From Neisseriaceae bacterium (GTDB taxonomy: Bacteria; Pseudomonadota; Gammaproteobacteria; Burkholderiales; Chromobacteriaceae), in NCBI GenBank assembly GCA_027489245.1, contig JAIYAC010000002.1, positions 186,001-250,000 of the forward strand: a stretch of 64,000 bases of DNA. Reading direction: 5' to 3'. Positions within the stretch are counted from its first letter, which is position 1, and each line of letters begins with the position of its first letter. Shown in pieces: positions 20,077 through 29,118 of the stretch. Both the position numbers and the translations under genes were made by a program. The notes under the pieces are model-generated. The model had not been told where the DNA came from and made no database searches. It saw only the letters and a list, made by a program, of their open reading frames with translations.

Positions 20077-20859
20077 ATGTGGCGACAAGGGATAAGGTTG
20101 GCCGCGCTGCTGCTGCCGCTAGCTGCGCTGGGGGCTGAGCCGCCGCTGAAGGTGCGCTTTTCCAACCAGGAGTACGCGCCGTATTTGGCAGAAAACCTGC
20201 CATTCGGCGGCATTCTGACGCGGGTCGTGACCGAGGTTTTTCGCCGTGGCAATGTCAGCGTCACGTATGGCTGGTACCCCAATAACCGGGCCATCCAGAT
20301 GGCGCGCACGGGCGATGTGGATGGCAGCCTGGGCTGGACACCCAATGAAGAACGCCAGAAAGACCTGTTGTTCAGCGAAGAGGTGCTGCCGTTTCGCATG
20401 GTGTTGTTCCAGCGCCTGGGCGAAACCTATGCCTGGAAAAGCCTGGAAGACCTGGCACCCTACCGCTTTGGCATTACCGCCGGCAATTTCTACTCGGATA
20501 CCTTTACCCGGCTGCAGCACAGCGGGATATTGAAGGTGGATGTCACCACCGACGATGTCAGCAATCTGCGCAAGTTGGCCGCGGGTCGCATCGACCTGTT
20601 CCCCATGGAAGGCGAGGCCGGCCAGCTGACAACCCGGCTGCAGCTGCCGCCGGCCATGGCGGCGCGCATCGTGCCGCAAGCGCGCGAGTACTGGAGTACG
20701 CCGCTGTGCGTGGTGATCTGGCGCGGCCACCCGCAGGCGGGTGAGCTGGTGCGGCGCTTTAACCGCGAGCTGAAAAAAATGAAAGACAGCGGCGAGCTGG
20801 CACTGCTGATCAGCCAGACCCGCCAGGCCATCTTTACCCATATCGACAAGAAGCGCTGA
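20077..20859 (+). CDS. Periplasmic solute-binding protein, family 3-like
   Basis: 260 residues with an N-terminal signal peptide (residues about 1-19, ending GAEPPL). The rest has the type II periplasmic binding fold pattern of amino-acid-binding (SBP_bac_3) proteins: KVRFSNQEYAPYL at strand 1, VDGSLGWTPNEERQKDLLFSEE and FGITAGNFYSD. No permease or ATPase gene is nearby, so it may be a stand-alone sensor or receptor rather than part of a transporter. A MocR-type regulator gene starts 54 nt downstream on the same strand. Ligand unknown. Confidence 0.8.
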   Translation: MWRQGIRLAALLLPLAALGAEPPLKVRFSNQEYAPYLAENLPFGGILTRVVTEVFRRGNVSVTYGWYPNNRAIQMARTGDVDGSLGWTPNEERQKDLLFSEEVLPFRMVLFQRLGETYAWKSLEDLAPYRFGITAGNFYSDTFTRLQHSGILKVDVTTDDVSNLRKLAAGRIDLFPMEGEAGQLTTRLQLPPAMAARIVPQAREYWSTPLCVVIWRGHPQAGELVRRFNRELKKMKDSGELALLISQTRQAIFTHIDKKR

Positions 20860-20913
20860 TCTTTGCCGCCACAGTGGGCATAATCGCCTTTTTTCCCCTA
20901 CAGGCAGCCTGGC

Positions 20914-22233
20914 GTGAGCAAGTACGGCGAACTGGTACAGCGCATCATCAGCAGTATCCGGCACGGTGATTACCAGCGTGGCGACACCCTGCCCTCGCTG
21001 CGCCAGCTGGTACAGCAATACGGCGTGGGCCTGAATACCGCACGGCGTACCTACTACGAGCTGGAAAAACTGGGCTATGTGGTGGCGCAGCCACGCCGTG
21101 GCTATGTGGTGGCCGCCGACGCCGGTGGCGGCAGCGACAGCCTGGCCGCGCCACTGGGTGCCCCCTTCATCCACCCTGCCCTGTACGATACCCGCCCGCT
21201 GACGCATGCCTTTGTCGGTGCCATGCGCCACTATGCCCAGGCCCTGGCCGAGCCCGCGCTGGCCGGCATCCCTGCCCTACGCCGCCAGATTGCCCAGCAA
21301 GCCTACGCGGAAGGCTGGCAGGTACACGCTGACGAAGTCCTGATTACCTGCGGTGGCATGGAGGCGTTATCGCTGGCCATCGCCGCCGTCACACATGGTG
21401 TGGCACAGCCACAGGTGGCGGTGTTGCAGCCTGCTTTCCCCGGCCTGCTGGGAGGCCTGGCCGAGCAAGGCGTGGCCATCTTGCCGCTGGTGTTGGCCGC
21501 AGACGGTAGCGTGGCGACTGCCGCGCTGGAGCAGGCGCTGTCACGCCAGCAGGTGCAAGCCATTGCGCTGATGAGTGCCTATTGCCACCCGCACGGGCGC
21601 AGCCTGCTGCCGGCCACCCGCCAGCAGCTCATGGGGCTGGCACAGCGTTACGATGTGCCGGTGATCGAGGACGATGCCTACCGCTTGCTGGGGTTTGACG
21701 GCGCGGTGCCCTTGCCCATGAAGGCCGACGATCAGGATGGCCGCATCCTGCTGTGTGGCACGTTTTCCAAGTCCATGGCGCCGGGCTACCGTGTAGGCTG
21801 GCTGCTGCCCGGGCGCTATGGCGAGCTGGTGCGGCGGCTCAAGCTGGCACAGACGCTGGCCTCGCCGCTACCCAACCAGCTGGCGCTGGCCGAGCTGCTA
21901 TCCGGTGGCCGCTATCTGCCGGGGCTGCGCCGCTTGCGCCAGCAGCTGGCCGACAAGGTAGGCCAGCTGGAAACCCTGTTGCGGCCAACCTTGCCCGATG
22001 GCGCCAGCCTGCAGCCTGCCCACGGCGGCTATTTTGTCTGGTTGCGCGATGTGCCGGCCGACTGTGTACAGCTGGCGGCGGCCGCCCAGCGCCACGCTAT
22101 CCAGCTGGCGCCGGGTACCTTGTGCCAGCCAGACGCCGCCGGGCGCCATGCCCTGCGGCTGAATGCCAGCTATTTTTCCCCCGACCAGCAGCCGGCGATG
22201 GACTGGCTGGCCCGCGCCATGCGTCGCGTGTAG
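20914..22233 (+). CDS. MocR-type transcriptional regulator / PLP-dependent aminotransferase
   Basis: 439 residues: an N-terminal GntR-type winged helix (GDTLPSLRQLVQQYGVGLNTARRTYYEL cut short; residues about 10-75) fused to a fold type I aminotransferase domain. The PLP-binding lysine is in CGTFSKSMAPGYRVGW, and EDDAYRLLGF supplies the Asp that contacts the pyridine ring. Such proteins usually act as regulators that sense PLP-bound amino compounds. The start is GTG 20914. It follows a solute-binding protein gene by 54 nt, so the two may form a small regulon, but the target and ligand are unknown. Confidence 0.88.
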   Translation: MSKYGELVQRIISSIRHGDYQRGDTLPSLRQLVQQYGVGLNTARRTYYELEKLGYVVAQPRRGYVVAADAGGGSDSLAAPLGAPFIHPALYDTRPLTHAFVGAMRHYAQALAEPALAGIPALRRQIAQQAYAEGWQVHADEVLITCGGMEALSLAIAAVTHGVAQPQVAVLQPAFPGLLGGLAEQGVAILPLVLAADGSVATAALEQALSRQQVQAIALMSAYCHPHGRSLLPATRQQLMGLAQRYDVPVIEDDAYRLLGFDGAVPLPMKADDQDGRILLCGTFSKSMAPGYRVGWLLPGRYGELVRRLKLAQTLASPLPNQLALAELLSGGRYLPGLRRLRQQLADKVGQLETLLRPTLPDGASLQPAHGGYFVWLRDVPADCVQLAAAAQRHAIQLAPGTLCQPDAAGRHALRLNASYFSPDQQPAMDWLARAMRRV

Positions 22234-22245
22234 CCAGGGTGTGGC

Positions 22246-23601
22246 TCAGGGCATCAGGATGCGCGTGGTTTCGGTCACTTTATCCTGCGGTGTATGGCGA
22301 TCTTGCAGGGCAATGCTGACGGGGTGGCTGCCTTTGCCCAGTACGGCGGGGTCGGCCATCACATTCATGGTAAAGCTCAGTTCGCCATCGCCAGGTACCT
22401 GCAATAGCTTGGGCAGGCGCTGTCCCACTACCCCTTCACCTGCTGCCGTCAGCGTGTAGGTGCGGGCGTCCGGGCGGGTGTTGAAGATGCGCACGGTGTA
22501 GGCGTTCTCGATATAGCCATCCGCTGTTTCGCGTGCCATCACGGCGCGGTCGCGCAGGATTTCTACCCGGAAGGGCTCGCGCTGCCACAGGCCGACTGCC
22601 ATCAGCAACACGGTGGTGCCAATCAGGCTGGCGTACACCACGGCGCGTGGGCGCTGCCAGAACGCTGGCGGCACGGTACCTTGTTCGATGGCATTCTGGG
22701 TAGACAGGCGAATCAGGCCACGCGGTGCGGCCAACTTGTCCATGACTTCGTCGCAGGCATCAATGCACACGCCACAGCCAATGCACTCGTACTGCAGCCC
22801 CTGGCGGATATCGATGCCGGCCGGGCACACCTGCACGCACAGCCCGCAATCCACACAGGCCCCTTGCGCCTGGCTGCCGTCTTTGCGGCGGGCGCCGCGT
22901 GGCTCGCCGCGCTGCTCGTCGTAGGCCACGATGAGCGTGTCGCGGTCAAACATCACGCCCTGAAAGCGGGCGTATGGGCACATGTGCTTGCAGACCTGTT
23001 CGCGCAGGTGGCCAGCCAGCAGCCAGGTGAAACCGGCGTAGCTCAGGGCGAAAAAGGCTTCCCAAAAGCCGGTTTGCCCGGCGGGCAGCCCCGCCACCAG
23101 CTGGCGCATGGGGCTGAAGTAGCCCACCAGCGTCAGGCCTGTCCACAAGGAAAACAGCAGCATGCTGGCCTGGCTGGCGCCTTTGCGCAGCAGCTTTTCG
23201 GCGCCCCATGGTGCCGCATCGCGCTTGCGCCGTGCATTGGGTGGCCCTTCGAACAGCCGCTCTATCCACACCATGATTTCGGTGTAGACCGTTTGCGGGC
23301 AGGAAAAGCCGCACCATAGCCGCCCGGCAATCATGGTCCACAGAAACAGCCCCAGCGCGCTGATGATGAGCATGGCCGCCAGGTAGATGAAGTCCTGCGG
23401 CAGCAGGGTCAGGCCAAACAGGTACAGGCGCATCGAGTCGAAATCAAAGCGCACCGCCTGCTGGCCGTGCCAGTTCAGCCAGGGGGTCAGAAAGTAGATG
23501 AGCTGGGTGGCGATGACAAAGCCGGTGCGCCAGTGGTTGAAACGGCCGCGGCCTAGCTTGGGGTAGAGCTTGCTGGAAACAAAATGAATGGGCGTTGCCA
23601 T
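22246..23601 (-). CDS. ccoG: Cytochrome c oxidase accessory protein CcoG (FixG/RdxA family)
   Basis: 451 residues from ATG 23601. Membrane protein needed for maturation of cbb3-type cytochrome oxidase, with a proposed copper-reducing role. About five hydrophobic segments surround two ferredoxin-type 4Fe-4S motifs, CVDCGLCVQVCP and CIGCGVCIDAC, preceded by the conserved CGFSCPQTVYTE and CKHMCPYARFQ cysteine motifs. A C-terminal immunoglobulin-like domain follows the last helix. Longer frames upstream lack family sequence. The ccoNOP oxidase genes are not adjacent. It is convergent with the MocR gene, with only 12 bp between stops. Confidence 0.93.
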   Translation of the reverse strand: MATPIHFVSSKLYPKLGRGRFNHWRTGFVIATQLIYFLTPWLNWHGQQAVRFDFDSMRLYLFGLTLLPQDFIYLAAMLIISALGLFLWTMIAGRLWCGFSCPQTVYTEIMVWIERLFEGPPNARRKRDAAPWGAEKLLRKGASQASMLLFSLWTGLTLVGYFSPMRQLVAGLPAGQTGFWEAFFALSYAGFTWLLAGHLREQVCKHMCPYARFQGVMFDRDTLIVAYDEQRGEPRGARRKDGSQAQGACVDCGLCVQVCPAGIDIRQGLQYECIGCGVCIDACDEVMDKLAAPRGLIRLSTQNAIEQGTVPPAFWQRPRAVVYASLIGTTVLLMAVGLWQREPFRVEILRDRAVMARETADGYIENAYTVRIFNTRPDARTYTLTAAGEGVVGQRLPKLLQVPGDGELSFTMNVMADPAVLGKGSHPVSIALQDRHTPQDKVTETTRILMP

Positions 23602-23798
23602 GGTGGTGTGCTGCCTTGCAGTAAAACGATGCCGCAGCTTAGGCAGCGTGTGGGCAGGCAGACAGGCACAGATCGCCGGCATCGTCAGGGCACAGCGGGC
23701 AGGATGCGCGGGTGTTTGACGTGCATCAGCTTGCCGGGCAGGCACTAAGCTGTCACCGGCTGAGGCTGTTGTATAGACACTGCCATGGCACGCCATGA

Positions 23799-23831
23799 AA
23801 AAAGCCAGTCAGGGTGACTGACTGGCTTTTT
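23799..23831. terminator. Rho-independent terminator (13-bp stem)
   Basis: AAAAAGCCAGTCA / TGACTGGCTTTTT with a 7-nt loop (GGGTGAC). On the minus strand it ends the diguanylate cyclase gene. Confidence 0.88.
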
Positions 23832-23865
23832 GTGACGGCACGGCCGATGGCGGTGCGGTGGCCTG

Positions 23866-25701
23866 CTAGCCGGCGCGCACCTGGTTGCGGCCTTCCTGTT
23901 TAGCCAGATACAGCGCGGCATCGGCGCGGGCCATCATCGGGGTGGCAGTCGCGTCGCCAGGGTAAAGCTCGCTGATGCCGATGCTGACAGTAAAGTGCAC
24001 CGGCTCGCCACCTTGCGGGTTGTCCAGCTGTAGTGCGGCCACGGCCTGGCGCACGCGCTCCATGATCTGGGTGGCAGTGTAGCGGTCGGTATCAGGCAGC
24101 AGGATGGCGAACTCCTCGCCCCCCAGGCGGCCACAGACATCTTCTATGCGTACGCTGCCCTGGCAGCAGCTGGCGAAGGTACGCAGCACCTCGTCACCAA
24201 AAGCATGACCATGGCGGTCGTTTAGCAGCTTGAAGTGATCCAGGTCCAGCATGGCCAGCGACAGCGGGCGTTCCCAGCGTTGGCCGCGGGCAATTTCCTC
24301 GGTGCAGCGCTGCATGAACTGGCGGCGGTTATACAGGCTGGTCAGTTCGTCGGTATTGGCTAGCCGGATCAGATCTGCCTGTAGCTTCTTGGCGTCGCTG
24401 ACATCGTGTTTGATGGCCACCATGCGCAGCAGGCGACCCTCTGCCGACATGACCGGTGCCACCGAGATGGTTTCAAAATACAGCTGGCCGCTGCGGTTGT
24501 GGCTGGACAGCTCGCCACGCCAGGTTTCGCCACCCAGAATGGTGGTTTGCAGCTCGGGCTTGAACTGCGGGTGCTCGCCCAGCAGTACGTCGTCCAGTTT
24601 ACGTTGGCCGCAGATTTCCTCGCTGCGGTAGCCGGTCATCTCGACAAAGGCCGGGTTGACGTATTCCACATGCCCTTTGCCGTTGGCAATGATGATGGCT
24701 TCGGCAGCATGATCGATGGCCACGCTGCGGGTGGCCAGGGCATCGGTCAGCTCGGTGTTACGCTGGTAGCGCCGCACGCCTAGCGCCAGCAGCAGGGTGC
24801 AGATCAGCCAGCCGCCCAGCATCAGCCAGGCTTTGTTGCGCCAGGGGGCCAGCAGGGTTTCTTTATCAATCCCTACGGTGACCAGTAGCGGCAGCCGCTC
24901 TACCTTGCGCATGGAGTGCAGGCGGGTACGCTTGTCCAGCGTGGAGGTATATTCATAGCTGGCTTCTATATCACCACGCTGCAACATGCCGAGTGCTTCC
25001 GGGTCATTGACCGGCGCAACGGGCATGGGCGAGATCAAGGGCTGGCGCGCCAACAGCTGCATGCGGGTGTCGGCAAAGGCCATCACGTCATGGTGGCCGC
25101 CTACCAGGGTGCGGTCTATCAGTTGCTGGAAATGGCTGGTACGAATCACGGTGCCCAGCAGGCCGATAACGCGGCCATCTATGCCCCGTACCCTTTGGGT
25201 GGCCATGACGACCAGGTCACCACTGGCGCCTTTGAAGCGCTCGCTGACAAAGCGGTCTTCCTTGCTGGGTGACAGCATGGCCTTGCAGTAGCTGCGCTCG
25301 CGGGCATCAAAGCCGGGAGAGACTTTGAACGACAGCACCAGCTGGCAATTCCGGTCGACCAGAATCATGTCGTAGGCTTGCGGCACGCCACGCATGGCAC
25401 GTACCAGCCGGCTTTCCAGCGCAGTGCGTTCCGCCGCGGGTTGCGAGGCCTGGAAGTCATCTTCTTCCAGCTGCTCGGCGACCATGTTTTGCAGCAGTTC
25501 CACCTCGCGGAAATCTTGCCGCATCCATTCGGAAAACAGCAGGCTTTCCATGCGTGCCTGGGCGTGCCCCTGCGCGATGGTCGTCTGGTAGGAAGACCAT
25601 AATTCGGCAACGCCGCTGAGCAGTAACAGCAGGCTGATCAGCGCGCCGTATGTCAGTGCCTTGAAGTGGTTGTGCGAGGCGAGGTGCGAGACGTGGGGCA
25701 T
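23866..25701 (-). CDS. Membrane sensor diguanylate cyclase (dCache-PAS-GGDEF)
   Basis: 611 residues from ATG 25701 (a TTG three codons earlier is possible). Makes cyclic di-GMP. Membrane segment 1 is near 18-37; a periplasmic Cache-like region (about 40-290, with VDRNCQLVLSF and GLLGTVIRTSHF) is followed by membrane segment 2 near 298-315, a PAS domain (HVEYVNPAFVEMTGYRSEE) and a GGDEF domain. The active site reads GGEEF (about 527-531). The product-inhibition I-site RIED sits exactly five residues upstream, so both catalysis and feedback control look intact. Neighbours give no clue to the ligand. Confidence 0.92.
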   Translation of the reverse strand: MPHVSHLASHNHFKALTYGALISLLLLLSGVAELWSSYQTTIAQGHAQARMESLLFSEWMRQDFREVELLQNMVAEQLEEDDFQASQPAAERTALESRLVRAMRGVPQAYDMILVDRNCQLVLSFKVSPGFDARERSYCKAMLSPSKEDRFVSERFKGASGDLVVMATQRVRGIDGRVIGLLGTVIRTSHFQQLIDRTLVGGHHDVMAFADTRMQLLARQPLISPMPVAPVNDPEALGMLQRGDIEASYEYTSTLDKRTRLHSMRKVERLPLLVTVGIDKETLLAPWRNKAWLMLGGWLICTLLLALGVRRYQRNTELTDALATRSVAIDHAAEAIIIANGKGHVEYVNPAFVEMTGYRSEEICGQRKLDDVLLGEHPQFKPELQTTILGGETWRGELSSHNRSGQLYFETISVAPVMSAEGRLLRMVAIKHDVSDAKKLQADLIRLANTDELTSLYNRRQFMQRCTEEIARGQRWERPLSLAMLDLDHFKLLNDRHGHAFGDEVLRTFASCCQGSVRIEDVCGRLGGEEFAILLPDTDRYTATQIMERVRQAVAALQLDNPQGGEPVHFTVSIGISELYPGDATATPMMARADAALYLAKQEGRNQVRAG

Positions 25702-25838
25702 GATCCGCAAGTCATTCGGGAGTAAGCCATCATTCTTGCATGAAGCGCAGGCTTTTGCAGGTATCGATAGCTAAAGCGTATGCGGTAGCGGCACGGCATG
25801 TGGTGGCTTTCCTATTGCCATGCCGAGGTTGATAGCGT

Positions 25839-26471
25839 TCAGGGGGCCAGTATCAGTTTCAGTCCCAGCAAGGCAAACAGCGTACCGGCAATGCGATCCA
25901 GCAGCATGCTGCGCTGTGGTGACGTATTGAGCCAGCGCCCGGCATGGCCGGCAAAATATCCCAGCAAACCGAACACCACGGCCGCCTGCGCGGTAAACAG
26001 CAGCCCCAGTTGCGCAGTTTGCCAGCCAATATGCCCTTGCTGGCTGATAACGAACTGCGGTAGGAATGCCAGGAAAAACAGCACCACTTTCGGATTGATG
26101 GCGTTCGCCAGCAAACCTTTGGCAAACAGCTCGCCGGCGGTTTCGCGCGAGTTTTGCTGCTGCGCTGCATTGATCAGGCTGCCCTGGCTGCGCCAGGCCT
26201 GCCAGCCCAGCCAGATCAGGTAGGCACCACCGGCTACCTTGAGCGCAGAAAACGCCAGTGGCGAGGCTGCCAGCAGGGCGCTGATACCCATGACAGCCAA
26301 CAGCGTATGGCTCAGGCAGCCCAGTGCACAACCCAGGCCAAACGCTACGCCATGGCGGCGTCCTTTGGCGATGCCCAGGCTTAATACCATCAGGTTGTCC
26401 GGCCCGGGCGACAGGGTCACCAGCACGGCGGTGGCCAGAAACCCCAGTGTTTGTTCCATGCCTAGCAGCAT
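25839..26471 (-). CDS. LysE/RhtB family amino acid exporter
   Basis: 210 residues, about six membrane helices, with the family hallmark ATAVLVTLSPGPDNL at the N-terminus, GAYLIWLGWQAWRS in the middle and LLANAINPKVVLFFLAFLPQF. Family members export amino acids such as lysine, homoserine or threonine; the substrate here cannot be told. AAGGA lies about 8 nt before ATG 26471. The gene stands alone, with 571 bp of non-coding sequence upstream. Confidence 0.92.
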   Translation of the reverse strand: MLLGMEQTLGFLATAVLVTLSPGPDNLMVLSLGIAKGRRHGVAFGLGCALGCLSHTLLAVMGISALLAASPLAFSALKVAGGAYLIWLGWQAWRSQGSLINAAQQQNSRETAGELFAKGLLANAINPKVVLFFLAFLPQFVISQQGHIGWQTAQLGLLFTAQAAVVFGLLGYFAGHAGRWLNTSPQRSMLLDRIAGTLFALLGLKLILAP

Positions 26472-26544
26472 TGTCTTTTCCTTGCGTGGCCGCCGGGCCT
26501 GGCCTTCACTCCGGCGTTATCAGATCACGTTCTCTCTTGTCTGG

Positions 26545-26554
26545 TGCGGCCAAC
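26545..26554 (-). repeat. Intergenic GTTGGCCGCA repeat copy
   Basis: Plus strand TGCGGCCAAC. It lies 74 bp upstream of the LysE-family gene start. Confidence 0.8.
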
Positions 26555-26771
26555 GTTGGCAGATGCACTGTGCCGTCTGCCGCCCGGGTTGGTATGGCCC
26601 GCGATGCAAGGCGGCCATATTGCGGTACCGGCCTAGTTTTGGTCTGACAGATATTGTGGCGGTGTGGCCAAGATTTGGGAATGACGTGCAGTACAAGCCG
26701 GTATGAACAGTGTTTTCAGGTGGGGGGATTTGACGGTCGTGGTGGGGCCGCACGCAGCAGGGTAGGTTTAT

Positions 26772-26907
26772 CGTAATTTAATAATGAATTACATAAAATT
26801 ATTACGTAATTAAGATGGTGTGACGCAAGTGAGCACAGGGCGTGGCTGTGGATAAACTTGTCCACAGCCCGTGCGCCTGGCTGGCTGATTTTTATTGTGT
26901 GACACAA
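26772..26907. promoter_or_regulatory. Cluster of dyads with a perfect DnaA-box sequence
   Basis: Contents in order: CGTAAT...ATTATTACG inverted AT-rich arms (26772-26806); GGCTGTGGA/TCCACAGCC, a 9-bp stem (26844-26852, 26861-26869) containing TGTGGATAA, the reverse complement of the consensus DnaA box TTATCCACA, and facing TTGTCCACA, a one-mismatch box; and the 13-nt palindrome TTGTGTGACACAA (26895-26907). Confidence 0.45.
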
Positions 26908-27042
26908 AATGCCGTCACGCAATATTTAATGATTTGATTTTAAAGGGATATTTCAGGAGGGTGTTGATGGTGACGGGTGAGGGCGGCATGTCTTGACCCA
27001 GTGCGACTGACGGGTGTCGGCGATGGGCGGCCGCCAAGCACC

Positions 27043-28650
27043 TTAGTCCGGCAGGATTTCCTGCTGGCTGGCGGCCAGGCGCAGCTTTTGCAAGGTGGCC
27101 ACCAGGCCGTGTACCCGTTCGTGCTCTGCGGGGAGCCAGCCCAGCAGCTCTTGCGCCAGCCCGATGCTGTTCTCGTCGGCCAGCTGCAGTAGCAGGGCGC
27201 AGGCGTTCATGCCCAGACGGTCGTTGAGTGTGGCGCTGGCGGTGTCGTACAACAGCTTGGCGGCGGCGTCTTTTTTCTTGTCTTTGGTCAGCGATACGGC
27301 TTCGTCGTTGGTGTTTTGCAGAAACCCGTAGGCATCGTGTACTGCACGAACCAGGCCGATGCTTTTTTTGGTCATCGCCGTGAGCTGTTCGACATCCTGG
27401 TGGGTTCTCACCAGGCGCATTGCCAGCTGTTTTACCCAGTCGTAACCGTTGTAGCCGTCAATGTCGTCGGGCAGGCGAGCGACGGCCTCCAGAAAGCGCA
27501 CGCCACTACGCCAGCTCAGCTGCTTTTGCAGCAGCAGGGCGGCTGCTTGTTTGAGTGATTCCTGGGCATCCATCCAGGATTTGCGGCCCAGCAGGGTCAT
27601 GGCGCGGCAAACGTGCAGCAGGAACACATTGTGTTCACCCTTCAGCATGCCATTCAGTTCATTGGCGACCTGATCCATCTTTTCAGCGTTGCCGGCTTCG
27701 CTGTGTGCTTGCAGTAGGTCGATCAGCACGTCGGGGCCAAAAGCGCTGTTGTTACGGCCGATACGCACGGCTTTTTCCAGATACAGCGCGGCTTTGGCCG
27801 GGTCGCCCGCGTTCAGCGCACTTTCGCCAGTCAGGCACAGGCGGCGGAAGTTGCGTGGCGATAGCGCGACGGCCTTTTCCAGCACTTCCAGCGACTCGGC
27901 GAACTGGCCGCAGCGTGCCAGGTTATGCGCCAGGGTGTCGTAAGCGTCGGTGTAGTGGGGGGCTTCGCTGATGATCTCGTGCAGCAGTTCGCTGCTTTCT
28001 TCCACTTTGTCCTGCGCCTTGAAGATGCGTGCCAGACCCATTTTGGCCCAGGGGATGACGCGCAGGTCCAGGATGTCCGAATAGCATTTGCTGGCTTCTT
28101 GATAATGCTCCAGCGCCAGATGGGTTTCCGCCAGCAGGCGCAGCACATCCAGCCTTTGTACGGCGTTGGCGGCTTTGCTGACCAGCTCGTCCATGGTGGC
28201 GATGGCCAGGTCTTCGCGGCCATTCATCAAGTGCAGGTGTGCCGGTTTCAGAAAGCGCTTGCGGGTAAAGGCCGACTGCATGCGGTCGAACAGCGCCTGG
28301 CTGGAGAACGGTTTGAGGATGTAATCATCCGGGGCCACTTCGGCGGCGGCGACCACGCGCTCATAGCTGCGTTCGCCGGTAATCATGATCCACACCGAGG
28401 TAAGCGGGTAGCTGCCGGTACTGCGTAGCTGTTCCAGCATTTCCTGCCCATTCATGCCTTCGCCCAGGTTGTAGTCGCACAGTACGACATCGAAACTGCG
28501 CTTTTGCAGGCGCATCAGGCCGTCCGCGGCGTTGGCCGCCGTTTCTGATCGGGTGACGCCGACATTGCTGAGCATGGCGCGTAGCGACTGGCGCACGGTA
28601 AGGGAGTCGTCAATGATCAGTACGGTGGTGGTATCGCTGAATACGTTCAC
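27043..28650 (-). CDS. Response regulator with C-terminal TPR-like helical repeats
   Basis: 535 residues starting at GTG 28650. Residues 1-130 form a CheY-like receiver: Asp14/Asp15, phospho-acceptor Asp59 in VVLCDYNLG, and Lys in DYILKPF. The remaining 400 residues are helical with tetratricopeptide-like units (for example LLAETHLALEHYQEASKCY, AYDTLAHNLARCGQFAESLE and LTGESALNAGDPAKAALYLE). There is no DNA-binding, GGDEF or kinase output, so it probably signals by protein binding. No kinase gene is adjacent. Similar receiver-TPR proteins are widespread in proteobacteria but their partners are mostly unknown. Confidence 0.82.
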   Translation of the reverse strand: MNVFSDTTTVLIIDDSLTVRQSLRAMLSNVGVTRSETAANAADGLMRLQKRSFDVVLCDYNLGEGMNGQEMLEQLRSTGSYPLTSVWIMITGERSYERVVAAAEVAPDDYILKPFSSQALFDRMQSAFTRKRFLKPAHLHLMNGREDLAIATMDELVSKAANAVQRLDVLRLLAETHLALEHYQEASKCYSDILDLRVIPWAKMGLARIFKAQDKVEESSELLHEIISEAPHYTDAYDTLAHNLARCGQFAESLEVLEKAVALSPRNFRRLCLTGESALNAGDPAKAALYLEKAVRIGRNNSAFGPDVLIDLLQAHSEAGNAEKMDQVANELNGMLKGEHNVFLLHVCRAMTLLGRKSWMDAQESLKQAAALLLQKQLSWRSGVRFLEAVARLPDDIDGYNGYDWVKQLAMRLVRTHQDVEQLTAMTKKSIGLVRAVHDAYGFLQNTNDEAVSLTKDKKKDAAAKLLYDTASATLNDRLGMNACALLLQLADENSIGLAQELLGWLPAEHERVHGLVATLQKLRLAASQQEILPD

Positions 28651-28819
28651 GCCAGGGTTCTCTTGTTGTCGTTATCGGGAGCAGGCTGTGCGCTGGTGGC
28701 TATTAATATAATCCAGCTTGCTTCAAAATCCGAATATAGAAACGGCATGTCATGTTGAAAGTGGCAAAAGTGAGTGCAATAAGCTTAGATAATAAAACCA
28801 CGATAAGCGGAGCATAGCC

Positions 28820-29101
28820 ATGCAGTACGAAGAGGTAGTGTCCCAGCATTTTCTGACCCTGCGGCGTACGCCGTTTCCGCATGTGCTGATCGAGCAGGCC
28901 TTGCTGGAAATGGGCGGTAGCGGCCCCGAGGGCATGAGTTACCGCAAGAAAGTGCTGGCTGCGGCAGGTTGGCCGCACGATGGCTTGGTGCCGTTTGCCA
29001 AATACCCCGACCAAGCCGCCGCGGCGTTCAACCGGGTGCGGCTGGCGTTGGCGTCACAGCCGGATACGGAGGGCTTGCTGGCCTTGTTGCAGGCCAAATA
29101 G
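28820..29101 (+). CDS. Small conserved-looking protein of unknown function
   Basis: 93 residues, soluble, mixed helical composition: MQYEEVVSQHFLTLRRTPF, then PHVLIEQALLEMGG, YRKKVLAAAGWPHDGL and a C-terminal helix ending LLALLQAK. I do not recognise a family. Support for it being real is CGGAG about 7 nt before ATG 28820, codon use like its neighbours, and a compact globular composition with no signal peptide or membrane segment. It carries a GTTGGCCGCA copy in frame (Gly-Trp-Pro-His). It is convergent with the Cys-rich secreted protein gene. Confidence 0.6.
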   Translation: MQYEEVVSQHFLTLRRTPFPHVLIEQALLEMGGSGPEGMSYRKKVLAAAGWPHDGLVPFAKYPDQAAAAFNRVRLALASQPDTEGLLALLQAK

Positions 29102-29118
29102 CGGTACAGACACGGCAC

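Larger units (their letters stand above)
26472..27042. other. 571-bp non-coding region with an AT-rich core
   Basis: No convincing gene. From 26472 to about 26760 it is GC-rich and carries a repeat copy at 26545. From about 26765 to 26950 it is sharply AT-rich with several dyads and two DnaA-box-like sequences, listed separately. The remaining bases lead to the stop of the receiver-TPR gene. Confidence 0.6.
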
